From assembly GCF_028993575.1 (NCBI RefSeq), contig NZ_CP118615.1, positions 2,480,001-2,544,000 of the forward strand: a stretch of DNA of 64,000 bases, read 5' to 3'. This stretch comes from Micromonospora cathayae. GTDB lineage: Bacteria; Actinomycetota; Actinomycetes; Mycobacteriales; Micromonosporaceae. The notes below the pieces were generated by a model that was given only the letters and a program-made list of their open reading frames with translations, searched no databases and was not told the origin of the DNA. Made by a program: the position numbers and the translations under genes. Below are positions 53,035-61,166 of this stretch, in pieces; position 1 is the stretch's first letter, and each line of letters opens with the position of its first letter.

Positions 53035-54630
53035 CTACAGCAGCGCCGGTACCTCGGTGCTGATCGGTACCGGGACGACGGTGGGCCGGTCCGCCGCCAG
53101 CCCGGCGGTGAGCGCGGCGGCGATCTCGTCGGGGGTACCGGCCACCGTGGCCGCACAGCCGTAGCCGGCCGCGATCGCGGTGACGTCCAGTCCGGGCAGG
53201 TCCAGTCCGGGCACCCCCGGGGTCTGCTTGTGCGCGGCGAACGACCTGAGGATGGCGTACTGCTGGTTGACCGGGATCAGCACCACCAGGGGCAGCCGCA
53301 GTCGGGCGGCGGTCCACAGCGCCTGTACCGAGTAGTGGAACGAACCGTCGCCGATCACCGCCACCACCGGCCGGCCGCGTCCGGTGTCCCGTTCGGCGAG
53401 GGCGATGCCGACCGCGGCGGGCAGCCCGAAGCCGAGCCCGCCGCTGGCCATGGTGAAGTACGACGCCGGACGCCTGACCCGGAACCGGCGGCGCAGCGCG
53501 GCCAGGTTGGACGGGGACTCCTGCACCAGCACCCCGTCGGCCGGCCAGTGCGCGGCCAACGTGGCGAAGAACGCGTCCGGGCTCAGCGGCAGGCCGGTCT
53601 CCGGCGGCGGCGGATTCGGGCGGGCCGGTGGCGGTGACCGGTGCGGCGGCGGCAGCAGGTCGCGCAGCGCCTCGGCGGTGAGCCGGGCGTCGCCGAGCAG
53701 ACTGTCGCCGACCGGGGCGCGGGCGGCCTCGTCCGGGTCGTCGGTGACGTGCAGCAGCCGGGTGCCAGGCGGCAGGTACCCGCCCGGCACGTGCGGGTAG
53801 TAGCGGAACACCGGCGCGCCGACCACCAGTACGGTGTCGTGGCCGTGCAGCTTCTCGGCGAGCGGACCGATGGCGTACGGCAGCACCCCCTGGAACTGGG
53901 GGTGGTCCTCGGGGAAGCCGGCCCGTTCCGGGGCGGGCGCCGACCAGACCGGGCAGCACAGCCGCTCGGCCAGGGCGACGGCCGCCGGCCAGCCGTCCGC
54001 CCGGTCCATGGCCGGGCCGACCACCAGCGCGGGATGGTCGCTGGCGGCGAGGATCCCGGCGAACTCGCGCAGCCGGGCCGGGTCCGGGGCGACCCGGGTC
54101 GCCACCGTCCGGACCTGCGGGGGCGGGTCGGCCGGCTGGTGCCAGTCGTCCAGTGGCAGGGAGAGGAAGACCGGCCCGGCCGGCGGTTGCACCGCGGTGG
54201 CGTACGCCCGCATCAGCGCCGCCGGGATGTCCTGCGCGCGGACCGGCTCGTGGCTCCACTTGACGTACGGCTGGGTCAGCTCGACCGCCCGGGGGCTGGA
54301 CAGCCGGGGTTCGATCAGCAGCATCTCCCGGGTCTGCTGGCCGGCGGTGACGATCAGCGGGGTGCGGTTGTGCCAGGCGGTGACCAGGTTGCCCATCCCG
54401 TTGCCGGTGCCCGGGGCGGTGTGCAGGTTGACGTGCGCGGGTCGGCCGGTGGCCTGGGCGTACCCGTCGGCCATCGCCACCGCGGACGCCTCCTGGAGGG
54501 CGTGCACATAGCGGAAGTCGGCCGGGAAGTCCTGGAGGAACGGCTGCTCGGTGGAGCCGGGGTTGCCGAAGACGGTGGTCAGGCCGAGGGCGCGGAGCAG
54601 GTCGTAGCTGGTGTCGCGGACCGTCGCCAT
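53035..54630 (-). CDS. mdlC: Benzoylformate decarboxylase-like thiamine-diphosphate enzyme
   Basis: A 531-residue TPP enzyme. Residues equivalent to the Pseudomonas putida catalytic set are in place at nearly identical numbers: Ser26 (NPGSTEQPF), Glu47 (HALQEASAVAM), His70 (VNLHTAPGTGNGMG) and His280 (RYYPHVPGG). The TPP-binding motif GDGSFHYSVQALW and PVNQQYAILRSF are near the C-terminus. It would decarboxylate benzoylformate to benzaldehyde, or a similar aromatic 2-oxo acid. No mandelate racemase or mandelate dehydrogenase gene is nearby, so the pathway context is missing. A Pro-rich linker (340-355) separates the middle and C-terminal domains. Confidence 0.9.
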   Translation of the reverse strand: MATVRDTSYDLLRALGLTTVFGNPGSTEQPFLQDFPADFRYVHALQEASAVAMADGYAQATGRPAHVNLHTAPGTGNGMGNLVTAWHNRTPLIVTAGQQTREMLLIEPRLSSPRAVELTQPYVKWSHEPVRAQDIPAALMRAYATAVQPPAGPVFLSLPLDDWHQPADPPPQVRTVATRVAPDPARLREFAGILAASDHPALVVGPAMDRADGWPAAVALAERLCCPVWSAPAPERAGFPEDHPQFQGVLPYAIGPLAEKLHGHDTVLVVGAPVFRYYPHVPGGYLPPGTRLLHVTDDPDEAARAPVGDSLLGDARLTAEALRDLLPPPHRSPPPARPNPPPPETGLPLSPDAFFATLAAHWPADGVLVQESPSNLAALRRRFRVRRPASYFTMASGGLGFGLPAAVGIALAERDTGRGRPVVAVIGDGSFHYSVQALWTAARLRLPLVVLIPVNQQYAILRSFAAHKQTPGVPGLDLPGLDVTAIAAGYGCAATVAGTPDEIAAALTAGLAADRPTVVPVPISTEVPALL

Positions 54631-54764
54631 CGCTCGGCCTCCGTGCCCTCGTCCGTGCCCCCGTCCGGTCGGGTGCGTCCGGTCGCCGGAGCTGGGTGGG
54701 CAGCTCCGACAGGCCGAATCTATCGGGCAGAAGACGCGATTATTCGCTTATCGGGCATAACCCC

Positions 54765-55568
54765 TCAGGGGAGGGGGAACGGGAGGGTGATGCCGTCCAG
54801 CGCGGTCGCGCAGGGGCAGTCCCGCTCGGCGGGCAGGGCGGCCACCGCGTCCAGCAGGACGCCCCGCAGCCGGTCGGTGTTCTCCGCGAAGACCCGGAAC
54901 ACCTCCTCCTGGGTGACCGCGTGCCCGCCCTCCACCCCGGCGTCCAGGTCGGTCACCAGGGCCACCGAGCTGTAGCAGAGCGCCAGCTCGCGGGCGAGCA
55001 CCGCCTCCGGGTGGCCGGTCATGTTCACCACCGTCCCGCCGATCGCGGTGAACCAGCGCGACTCCGCCCGGGTGGAGAACCGCGGCCCCTCGACCACCAC
55101 CACCGTGCCGCCGTCGACCGCCGGCACGCCCCGGCCCGCCGCCGCGTCCAGCAGGGTACGCCGGCCGGTGGGGCAGTACGGGTCGGCGAACGAGACGTGC
55201 ACCGCACCCCGGTCGTAGTAGGTCTGCACCCGGCCGGTGGTCCGGTCGATCAACTGGTCCGGCACGACGAACGTGCCCGGCCCCAGCTCCGGCCGGAGCC
55301 CGCCGACCGCACAGGGGGCCAGCACCCGGCGTACCCCGAGCGAGCGCAGCGCCCACAGGTTGGCCCGGTACGGGATCAGGTGCGGCGGGTGCCGGTGGTC
55401 GCGCCCGTGCCGGGGCAGGAAGGCCACCCGACGGCCGCCCACCTCGGCGATGGTGACCGCGTCCGACGGCGGTCCGTACGGCGTCTCCACCCGGTGTTCG
55501 ACGGCGTCGTCCAGCAGGGCGTAGAGGCCCGAGCCGCCGATCACCGCAAGTTCCGCCGTCGGCTCCAT
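54765..55568 (-). CDS. mtnP: S-methyl-5'-thioadenosine phosphorylase
   Basis: A 267-residue member of the PNP/MTAP family that phosphorolyses methylthioadenosine to adenine and methylthioribose-1-P (methionine salvage and polyamine by-product recycling). Motifs: phosphate loop VIGGSGLYALL, RHGRDHRHPPHLIPYRANLW, LAPCAVGGLRPELGPG, EGPRFSTRAES, VVNMTGHPEA and the base-binding LVTDLDAG with two aspartates, typical of adenine-specific rather than purine-generic members. GGGGAG lies upstream of ATG 55568. It is also the kind of gene needed after SAM use, complementing ahcY in this window. Confidence 0.93.
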   Translation of the reverse strand: MEPTAELAVIGGSGLYALLDDAVEHRVETPYGPPSDAVTIAEVGGRRVAFLPRHGRDHRHPPHLIPYRANLWALRSLGVRRVLAPCAVGGLRPELGPGTFVVPDQLIDRTTGRVQTYYDRGAVHVSFADPYCPTGRRTLLDAAAGRGVPAVDGGTVVVVEGPRFSTRAESRWFTAIGGTVVNMTGHPEAVLARELALCYSSVALVTDLDAGVEGGHAVTQEEVFRVFAENTDRLRGVLLDAVAALPAERDCPCATALDGITLPFPLP

Positions 55569-55760
55569 CGATTCTCCCCGAACTCGCCCGACTACCCGTC
55601 GGTCAGACCTTAGCCACCATGCAAGGTGCAGGCTATGGTGCGAGGCATGGCGGTGAGAACGTGGACGGGCGCGCGGCACCGGGTGGAACCGGTGTGCGCG
55701 CCCACGTCCCGGCACGGGGCTCCTCAGTGGCGCGTCCGCCCGGCGGCGCGTGGTTAGGGG

Positions 55761-56360
55761 ATGGTCGACATGCAGGGAGAGGGACAGGCGATCGGCGGGC
55801 GTGCGATGGCCTCGATGACCGGGCAACTGCTGGTCGCGACCCCGGCGCTGAAGGACCCCAACTTCGACCGTACGGTCGTGCTGCTGGTGGCCCACGAGCC
55901 GGGCGGGGCGCTCGGCGTGGTGCTCAACCGGGCCACCGAGGTGCCGGTCGCCGACGTGCTCGGGGACTGGAGCGCGCTGGCCCGCGAGCCGGCCGTGCTC
56001 TTCGAGGGCGGCCCGGTGCAGCCCGACTCGGCGATCTGCCTGGCCCGGATGCGCAACCCGGTACGCCGGCTGCGGGGCTTCCACCAGGTGCTCGGTGCGG
56101 TGGGGACGATCGACCTGTCGGTCGACCCGGAGCGGCTGCGGGAGAACATCGCCGGCATCCGGGTCTTCGCCGGCTACTCCGGCTGGGGTGCCGGCCAACT
56201 GGAGCAGGAGATCGAGGAAGGCTCCTGGTTCGTGCTGGACGCCCTGCCCGGGGACGCCTTCGTCGACCGTCCCGACGACCTGTGGCCGATGGTGCTGCGC
56301 CGGCAGGGCGGCATGATGGCGGCGGTGGCCCACTTCCCGCCGGACGTCTCCCTGAACTGA
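55761..56360 (+). CDS. YqgE/AlgH family protein
   Basis: A 199-residue protein with the family signature SMTGQLLVATPALKDPNFDR, then HEPGGALGVVLNRATEVPV, LFEGGPVQPDSAICLA and GYSGWGAGQLEQEIEEGSWF. Function is not well established (AlgH was once linked to alginate regulation). Several in-frame ATGs (55761, 55770, 55806) make the exact start uncertain; the conserved part starts at about residue 18. Divergent from mtnP across 192 bases, and directly upstream of the tRNA-Ala gene. Confidence 0.92.
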   Translation: MVDMQGEGQAIGGRAMASMTGQLLVATPALKDPNFDRTVVLLVAHEPGGALGVVLNRATEVPVADVLGDWSALAREPAVLFEGGPVQPDSAICLARMRNPVRRLRGFHQVLGAVGTIDLSVDPERLRENIAGIRVFAGYSGWGAGQLEQEIEEGSWFVLDALPGDAFVDRPDDLWPMVLRRQGGMMAAVAHFPPDVSLN

Positions 56361-56458
56361 TCTCGCCGCGCCCCGGGGAGGGCCCCCGCGAGATGACCAT
56401 GGGAGCCGGTGTGTGTATAGTTTCCTGCGTGCCCGGGGGAACCGGGGCACACCGGCAA

Positions 56459-56531
56459 GGGGCCGTGGCGCAGCTGGTAGCGCACCACACTGGCAGTGTG
56501 GGGGTCAGGGGTTCGAGTCCCCTCGGCTCCA
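56459..56531 (+). tRNA. tRNA-Ala (anticodon GGC)
   Basis: 73 bases folding into a standard cloverleaf: acceptor GGGGCCG/CGGCUCC (one G-U pair), D arm GCGC-AGCUGGUA-GCGC, anticodon stem CCACA/UGUGG with loop CUGGCAG (GGC at positions 34-36), variable GGGUC, T arm AGGGG-UUCGAGU-CCCCU. CCA is not encoded (CCC follows the discriminator A). Confidence 0.97.
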
Positions 56532-56541
56532 CCCTTGTGGC

Positions 56542-56579
56542 AACGCCCTGGTACGGGATACCTCCCTGACCAGGGCGTT
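56542..56579. terminator. Terminator after tRNA-Ala
   Basis: Perfect 11-bp stem (AACGCCCTGGT, 56542-56552 with 56569-56579), 16-base loop, between convergent genes. Confidence 0.75.
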
Positions 56580-56596
56580 CGGCGTTCCTGAGCTTC

Positions 56597-59482
56597 TCAG
56601 GCCACCTGCTCGCTGTGCAGGTCGATGGTCTCCACCCGCAGGCCGGTGCCCTCGAGCAGCCGGATGACCTCCTGCCACCGGGCCGCACGGTCCGTGCAGA
56701 TCGTCATCGTCTGGCCGGTGTCCGGCTGCCGCCCCTGTTCGTTCAGCTTCCGTAGGTCGTGCCGTTCGGCGCTCCGGTCGTACCGGGCCAGGTGCCGGAC
56801 CAGCTTGAGTCGCTGGTGCAGGTCGTGGACGTGCGCGGTGACGGTCGGGTCGATGTCGGGGCCACCATCCCCGGCCGGGCGGTCGCCGTCACCGGAGGCG
56901 GTCACCCGCACGGCCACGATGCCGCGCACGGTAGCCGGCCCGTCCCCGGTCGCCGGTCCGTCCGGGGCCGGCACCCGTTCGACCCGGACGGCCACGTCCA
57001 TGCTGGCCGGCGAGGCGTGGCCGTTGCTGCCGTGGTCGATCACCAGATCGGCGAAGGTCGGCACGCGGGGCGGGAACTCCCGGTCGGTGGGGACCACCGG
57101 GGTGACCATCCGGGTGACCAGGCGGCTGAACTTCGCCCGGTCCAGCCAGTACCAGGCCCGGTCCGTGCAGATCCGGTCGACCACCTGCCAGATGGCGTCG
57201 TCGGCCTGCAACCAGGTGATGGCCTCGTCCAGCGACACCTCGTGGGCCGACTCCCGACGCCGGTGCCACTCGCGTTCCAGCCGGAGCGCGCCGGTGAACA
57301 GCAGCTCCCTGGCGTACGCGGCGGTGCGCGCCGTGGTGACGCTCTCCGGAGGCAACTGGGCGATGTCCAGCGGGTGGTACTCGTCCTGCTGGAGATACCG
57401 CAGTGAGGGGCGGCTGCGCAACCGCCCGAGGTCAGGGTCGCTGCTCGTGATCCAGGTGAGCAACCGGGACGCCATCCCGTCACCCCCGGCCGGGATCAGC
57501 TTGAGCTGGGCGTTCATCCCGCTGTCCGCGCTGGCCAGGCTCGCCCGCAGCGCCTCGATCGCGCATTCGGTGAGGGCGTCCACCTCGGGAGACCGGGCAC
57601 AGTGCGCAGGCGGGACGAACGGTGCCGGTCGGGTCTCCGACTCGTCCCGGGGCGTCCGCAGGTAGCCGTAGAGCGCGTAGGCGTAGGCGCAGGCCGCCGT
57701 GTAGTGGTCGAGATAACTGAACCGGGGCACCGGCAGCCAGCGGCGCTCCGCCGACCTGATCGCGGCGGCCAGCGTGGCGCTGTCGGCCGGCCATTCGTGC
57801 AGAAGCCGACGGAGTCGCCGTCGGGCCGGCCAGGTCCACCAGTCGGTGAGGGAGCCTGCCTCGGCGACGGCCCGGCTCGGCGCTCCGGTCAGCGGCGCGG
57901 TCGGGTCGTGACGCCAGTCGTGCAGGGCCCGGGCCAGCCGGAGCGGGGCCCAGACGTCCCGGGCCAGCCGGAGCACCCGACGGGTGATCTCCGACCGGGT
58001 GCCCGGCACCAGCCAGGTGAAGACCAGATCCTGGTGCAGCCGGTACAACTCCTGGAGCGCGGCGAGCTGGAAGAGCACCCGCATGCTCGTCGGGTTCTGG
58101 AGCATCAGACGCACCTGCGCCCGTCCGCCTTCGGCGTCGGTCCGGTCGGCGTAGGCCAGCACGGCCGGCCAGTAGCGGTCGGTCAACGAGTCGGTCAGCC
58201 GCTCCCTGGTCTGCCGGTGGAAGGTCTTCCGGTCGCCCTGCCGGTCCTCGACGAACCACTCGTGGGCCAGCCGTTCCGAGTACGCCAGCGTCCGCGCGTA
58301 CTGGTACCGCAGCCGGGCCGTCTCCCGGTGCCGACGCAGGTACCGGAAGCTGGACACGGCGAACCGGAACGGCGACAGCCACCGTTCCCGGTGCCGGCTC
58401 CACAGCGTGCCGGTGTAGCGTCCGGGCAGCTCGTCGACGGTGAGCGCCTCCTCGTAGGTGCTGAGCGCCTCCACGAACAGCCCGAGATCCTCCTGCACGC
58501 TGGCGACCATCATCCGGATCTCGACGTTGAACGGGTCCAGCCGCAACGCCTCCCGGTACCACCACAGCGCCTCGTCGAGCTTGCGGTCGTCGTGCCGCTT
58601 ACGCCCCTCGTTGTACGCCTCGAACAGCTCCGTCGGCAGGTCCCGCCCCCGCCAGGTACGCCAGGGAGGGCAGCGGACCATCCGGGTGACCGGCAGGATC
58701 TTGGCCATCGTCCAGTAGGCGGCCTTGCAGGTGGCGTCCTCCCAGCTGTCGCCCCACTCGGTGGTGGTCGCGCTGCCGGTCGCGCCGGCGTACGACATCA
58801 CCGTCACCGAAAGGCCGTACCGGGGCTTCTGGTCACGCCTCTGGACAGTGCCACTGATCAGGTACCCGGACCTCGGCACCTGCCGGAACAGCATCCGGAT
58901 GATCCCCCACGGTCCGTCGCCGGTGCGCGGGTCGGCCGCGATGTCGAGGAAGTTCTGTGCCGCTGGTTTGCCCGTCCCGGCGTACGGCGGGTAGATGTTG
59001 GTCGCGGCGAGCTGGGCGGCGAACCGGCTCTTCAGGTAGACCCGCAGCCCCTCGTCCTGGTTCGCCGCGTTCGCGAAGTCGGCGATGTCCACCGGGCCGG
59101 GCCGGAACGCCAGCCACTCCCGCCGCCAGCGCCACCAGGCGGCAAGGAAGCAGCCGGTGAGCAGGAGGACGCCGAGGCGCTGCCACAGCGGGAGCTGCGG
59201 GTGACCGAGGAGCGTGGCCAAGCCGAGCAGGAACTGCCGGACCGGCTCGATCGGCCACCACCAGCCGGCACCGTCGGCCGGCCTGGTCGCGCCGATGCGC
59301 CAGAGCACGACCAGCAGCGTGACCAGGAGCGCCGCCATCGGCCAGCCCCAGCCCGCCTCGTGCGGCAGTGGCAGGGGTGCCCGGTTGGTCCGGCCGGTCC
59401 AGGGCACGATCCGGTACGGCGTCGGCGCGTCCCAGCCCGGCGGGCGCAACCGCCTGCCACGTCGTTCGGTCCTCGTCGGCAT
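56597..59482 (-). CDS. Large membrane-anchored protein with TPR-like repeats
   Basis: 961 residues from ATG 59482. A basic cytoplasmic N-terminus is followed by membrane helices at about 48-64 (PMAALLVTLLVVLWRIG) and 80-118 (LLGLATLLGHPQLPLWQRLG, then VLLLTGCFLAAWW). A long soluble part follows with TPR-like helices around 290-345 (ELFEAYNEGRKRHDDRKLDE, then ALWWYREALRLDPFNVEIRM), many Trp/Arg-rich helices (350-760), and a C-terminal domain with a hydrophilic linker (APDGPATGDGPA). No enzymatic motif recognised. It is divergent from the acidic unknown protein gene (220-base gap) and close to vWA and PAAR genes, so it may belong to the same accessory system. Start is supported by the end of natural-looking sequence upstream. 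Confidence 0.8.
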   Translation of the reverse strand: MPTRTERRGRRLRPPGWDAPTPYRIVPWTGRTNRAPLPLPHEAGWGWPMAALLVTLLVVLWRIGATRPADGAGWWWPIEPVRQFLLGLATLLGHPQLPLWQRLGVLLLTGCFLAAWWRWRREWLAFRPGPVDIADFANAANQDEGLRVYLKSRFAAQLAATNIYPPYAGTGKPAAQNFLDIAADPRTGDGPWGIIRMLFRQVPRSGYLISGTVQRRDQKPRYGLSVTVMSYAGATGSATTTEWGDSWEDATCKAAYWTMAKILPVTRMVRCPPWRTWRGRDLPTELFEAYNEGRKRHDDRKLDEALWWYREALRLDPFNVEIRMMVASVQEDLGLFVEALSTYEEALTVDELPGRYTGTLWSRHRERWLSPFRFAVSSFRYLRRHRETARLRYQYARTLAYSERLAHEWFVEDRQGDRKTFHRQTRERLTDSLTDRYWPAVLAYADRTDAEGGRAQVRLMLQNPTSMRVLFQLAALQELYRLHQDLVFTWLVPGTRSEITRRVLRLARDVWAPLRLARALHDWRHDPTAPLTGAPSRAVAEAGSLTDWWTWPARRRLRRLLHEWPADSATLAAAIRSAERRWLPVPRFSYLDHYTAACAYAYALYGYLRTPRDESETRPAPFVPPAHCARSPEVDALTECAIEALRASLASADSGMNAQLKLIPAGGDGMASRLLTWITSSDPDLGRLRSRPSLRYLQQDEYHPLDIAQLPPESVTTARTAAYARELLFTGALRLEREWHRRRESAHEVSLDEAITWLQADDAIWQVVDRICTDRAWYWLDRAKFSRLVTRMVTPVVPTDREFPPRVPTFADLVIDHGSNGHASPASMDVAVRVERVPAPDGPATGDGPATVRGIVAVRVTASGDGDRPAGDGGPDIDPTVTAHVHDLHQRLKLVRHLARYDRSAERHDLRKLNEQGRQPDTGQTMTICTDRAARWQEVIRLLEGTGLRVETIDLHSEQVA

Positions 59483-59702
59483 TCGACCGCAGTCCCCCGA
59501 TAGCTGCCCTGCCCGGTGCGCTCGCGCTGGTTCCAGGCTAGGCAGGCCCGGCCGGCGGGGAGGGGGAAACCGGCACACCGAACCGGGATTGCCCACTGAG
59601 GCAGACTCCGTTGCCCGGAAGACCGCCGGGCGTACGTGTCGACGGCACCCACGGTTGCGAAATCGTGGCCGCGTTGACTGTCGCCGAGTGAGATGAGCGG
59701 TC

Positions 59703-61022
59703 ATGACCTGGGCAGAGACGTACTGGAACGACGCTACCGCCGACCCCGCGTACTTCGCGGCGGTGAGCTTCGACACCGTCCTCGACGGTGACTACGGCAG
59801 CCGGCTGTTCGGCGCGTGGATCGAGGACAATCACCCGCACGGGCAGTCGCTCGCGTTGATCCGGGCCCTGGAGTACCTGCTCGTCACCAACGCCTTCGCC
59901 GACGACGCGACCGACACCATGCAGCTCCTCGCCGACCGGATGGCCCGGCCCTGGGACGACGAGGCGATGGAGGCCGCCCTCGCCGCGACGGCCGCCCGCT
60001 TCGGTGACCTGCACGTGCCCCTGCGGATCGACGACGACTCGGACGTGGAGGCGCTCTTCGAGGTGCTCACCAGCGGCGACGAGGTCTTCTCCTGGTGGCG
60101 CGAGCAGCTCCGGGAGGCCGCCGTCGGGGTGCTCCGCGACGGCGGGACGCTGGGCGCCTTCCTCGACGACTGCGTCGCCCTCGCCCACCACGCGAAGAGC
60201 GACCCGACCGGGCAGCCGTCCGGGAAGGGCAAGGAGAAGTACGACGACAGCGACAGTGACAGCGACTACAGCGACGGGTACCTCGACGACGACCGGTACG
60301 CCGTGCTCCTCGCCGACGACGACGCCGACCTCGACCCCGGATTCGCCCGGACCCCGCCGGCCAGCGAGGACTCCAGCGACGACGAGGGCATGGTGACCGT
60401 GGTCCGGAAACGGGGCACCACGTTCAGCGAGCCCGAGGAGGTCGCCGAGAAGCGGTACCCGTGGCTGCACCACACCTTCCGGCTGGCGGTGGCCTTCACC
60501 CTGAACCCCGAGGCCAACTCCCGTCTCGGCCAGACGTTCACCTGGGACGAGGCACAGGAGCACCTCCGCCAGTGGGGGGTGGACATCGACGAACTCGTCG
60601 ACCGGATCGGTCAGGCCACCCAGAACCCGTACGTGAAGATGTACCGGGACGAGCGGCTGATGATCTCGGTGAACGGCACCACGGTGGAGGTGACCGCGAC
60701 CATCGACTCGGCCCTCAACGCGCACAACTCGGGGATCATCGCCACCCTGGACAGCGAGGGCGCGTTCACCCACTACGTCCAGTTCAAGGACCTGGTGATG
60801 TTCTACACCGACGAGAACGACATGAACACGCCGATCTACAACGTGCTCAAGACGTTCGGTGACCCGTGGGCCGGTGGCAACGCGGAGAGCTACGTGGTGC
60901 GGCACGGCAAGGGGCGTAAGGCGTACTTCACGGTCACCCCGGTCCGGGCCAGCCACCAGGGCAGCGTGGTCGCGGTCGTGAAGCGTTGCTCCGGCGGCAT
61001 GGACGTCAAGATCCTGAACTGA
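59703..61022 (+). CDS. Unknown protein with acidic low-complexity segment
   Basis: A 439-residue soluble protein without signal peptide. The N-terminal helical domain (1-165; RALEYLLVTNAFADDATDTM) is followed by a strongly acidic stretch (about 177-238; DDSDSDSDYSDGYLDDD and DDDADLD) and a C-terminal alpha/beta domain (about 250-439) containing EANSRLGQTFTWDEAQEHLR and SYVVRHGKGRKAYFTVTPVR. I recognise no family. It lies 144 bases upstream of the secreted vWA protein gene, same strand, and divergent from the large TPR protein gene. The last 200 residues have the look of a folded, possibly RNA- or protein-modifying domain, but that is speculative. Confidence 0.8.
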   Translation: MTWAETYWNDATADPAYFAAVSFDTVLDGDYGSRLFGAWIEDNHPHGQSLALIRALEYLLVTNAFADDATDTMQLLADRMARPWDDEAMEAALAATAARFGDLHVPLRIDDDSDVEALFEVLTSGDEVFSWWREQLREAAVGVLRDGGTLGAFLDDCVALAHHAKSDPTGQPSGKGKEKYDDSDSDSDYSDGYLDDDRYAVLLADDDADLDPGFARTPPASEDSSDDEGMVTVVRKRGTTFSEPEEVAEKRYPWLHHTFRLAVAFTLNPEANSRLGQTFTWDEAQEHLRQWGVDIDELVDRIGQATQNPYVKMYRDERLMISVNGTTVEVTATIDSALNAHNSGIIATLDSEGAFTHYVQFKDLVMFYTDENDMNTPIYNVLKTFGDPWAGGNAESYVVRHGKGRKAYFTVTPVRASHQGSVVAVVKRCSGGMDVKILN

Positions 61023-61166
61023 ACCGACCCGGGCGGCACCACGGCCCGGCCCGGACGCCGGGGCCGTCGGGTGCGGTCGGTGCTGCCCGCAGGGGCAGGA
61101 GGGACTGCACCCAGGTCTGCCCGGCCGGCGCTGCGGGGCGGGGAGCGGCCCGACTGTACTACCGGT

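Noticed and set aside
51674..54259. Long minus-strand frame across the tmRNA 3' end and lipoprotein gene
   Set aside because: It overlaps a certain RNA gene and a real lipoprotein gene; no protein features.
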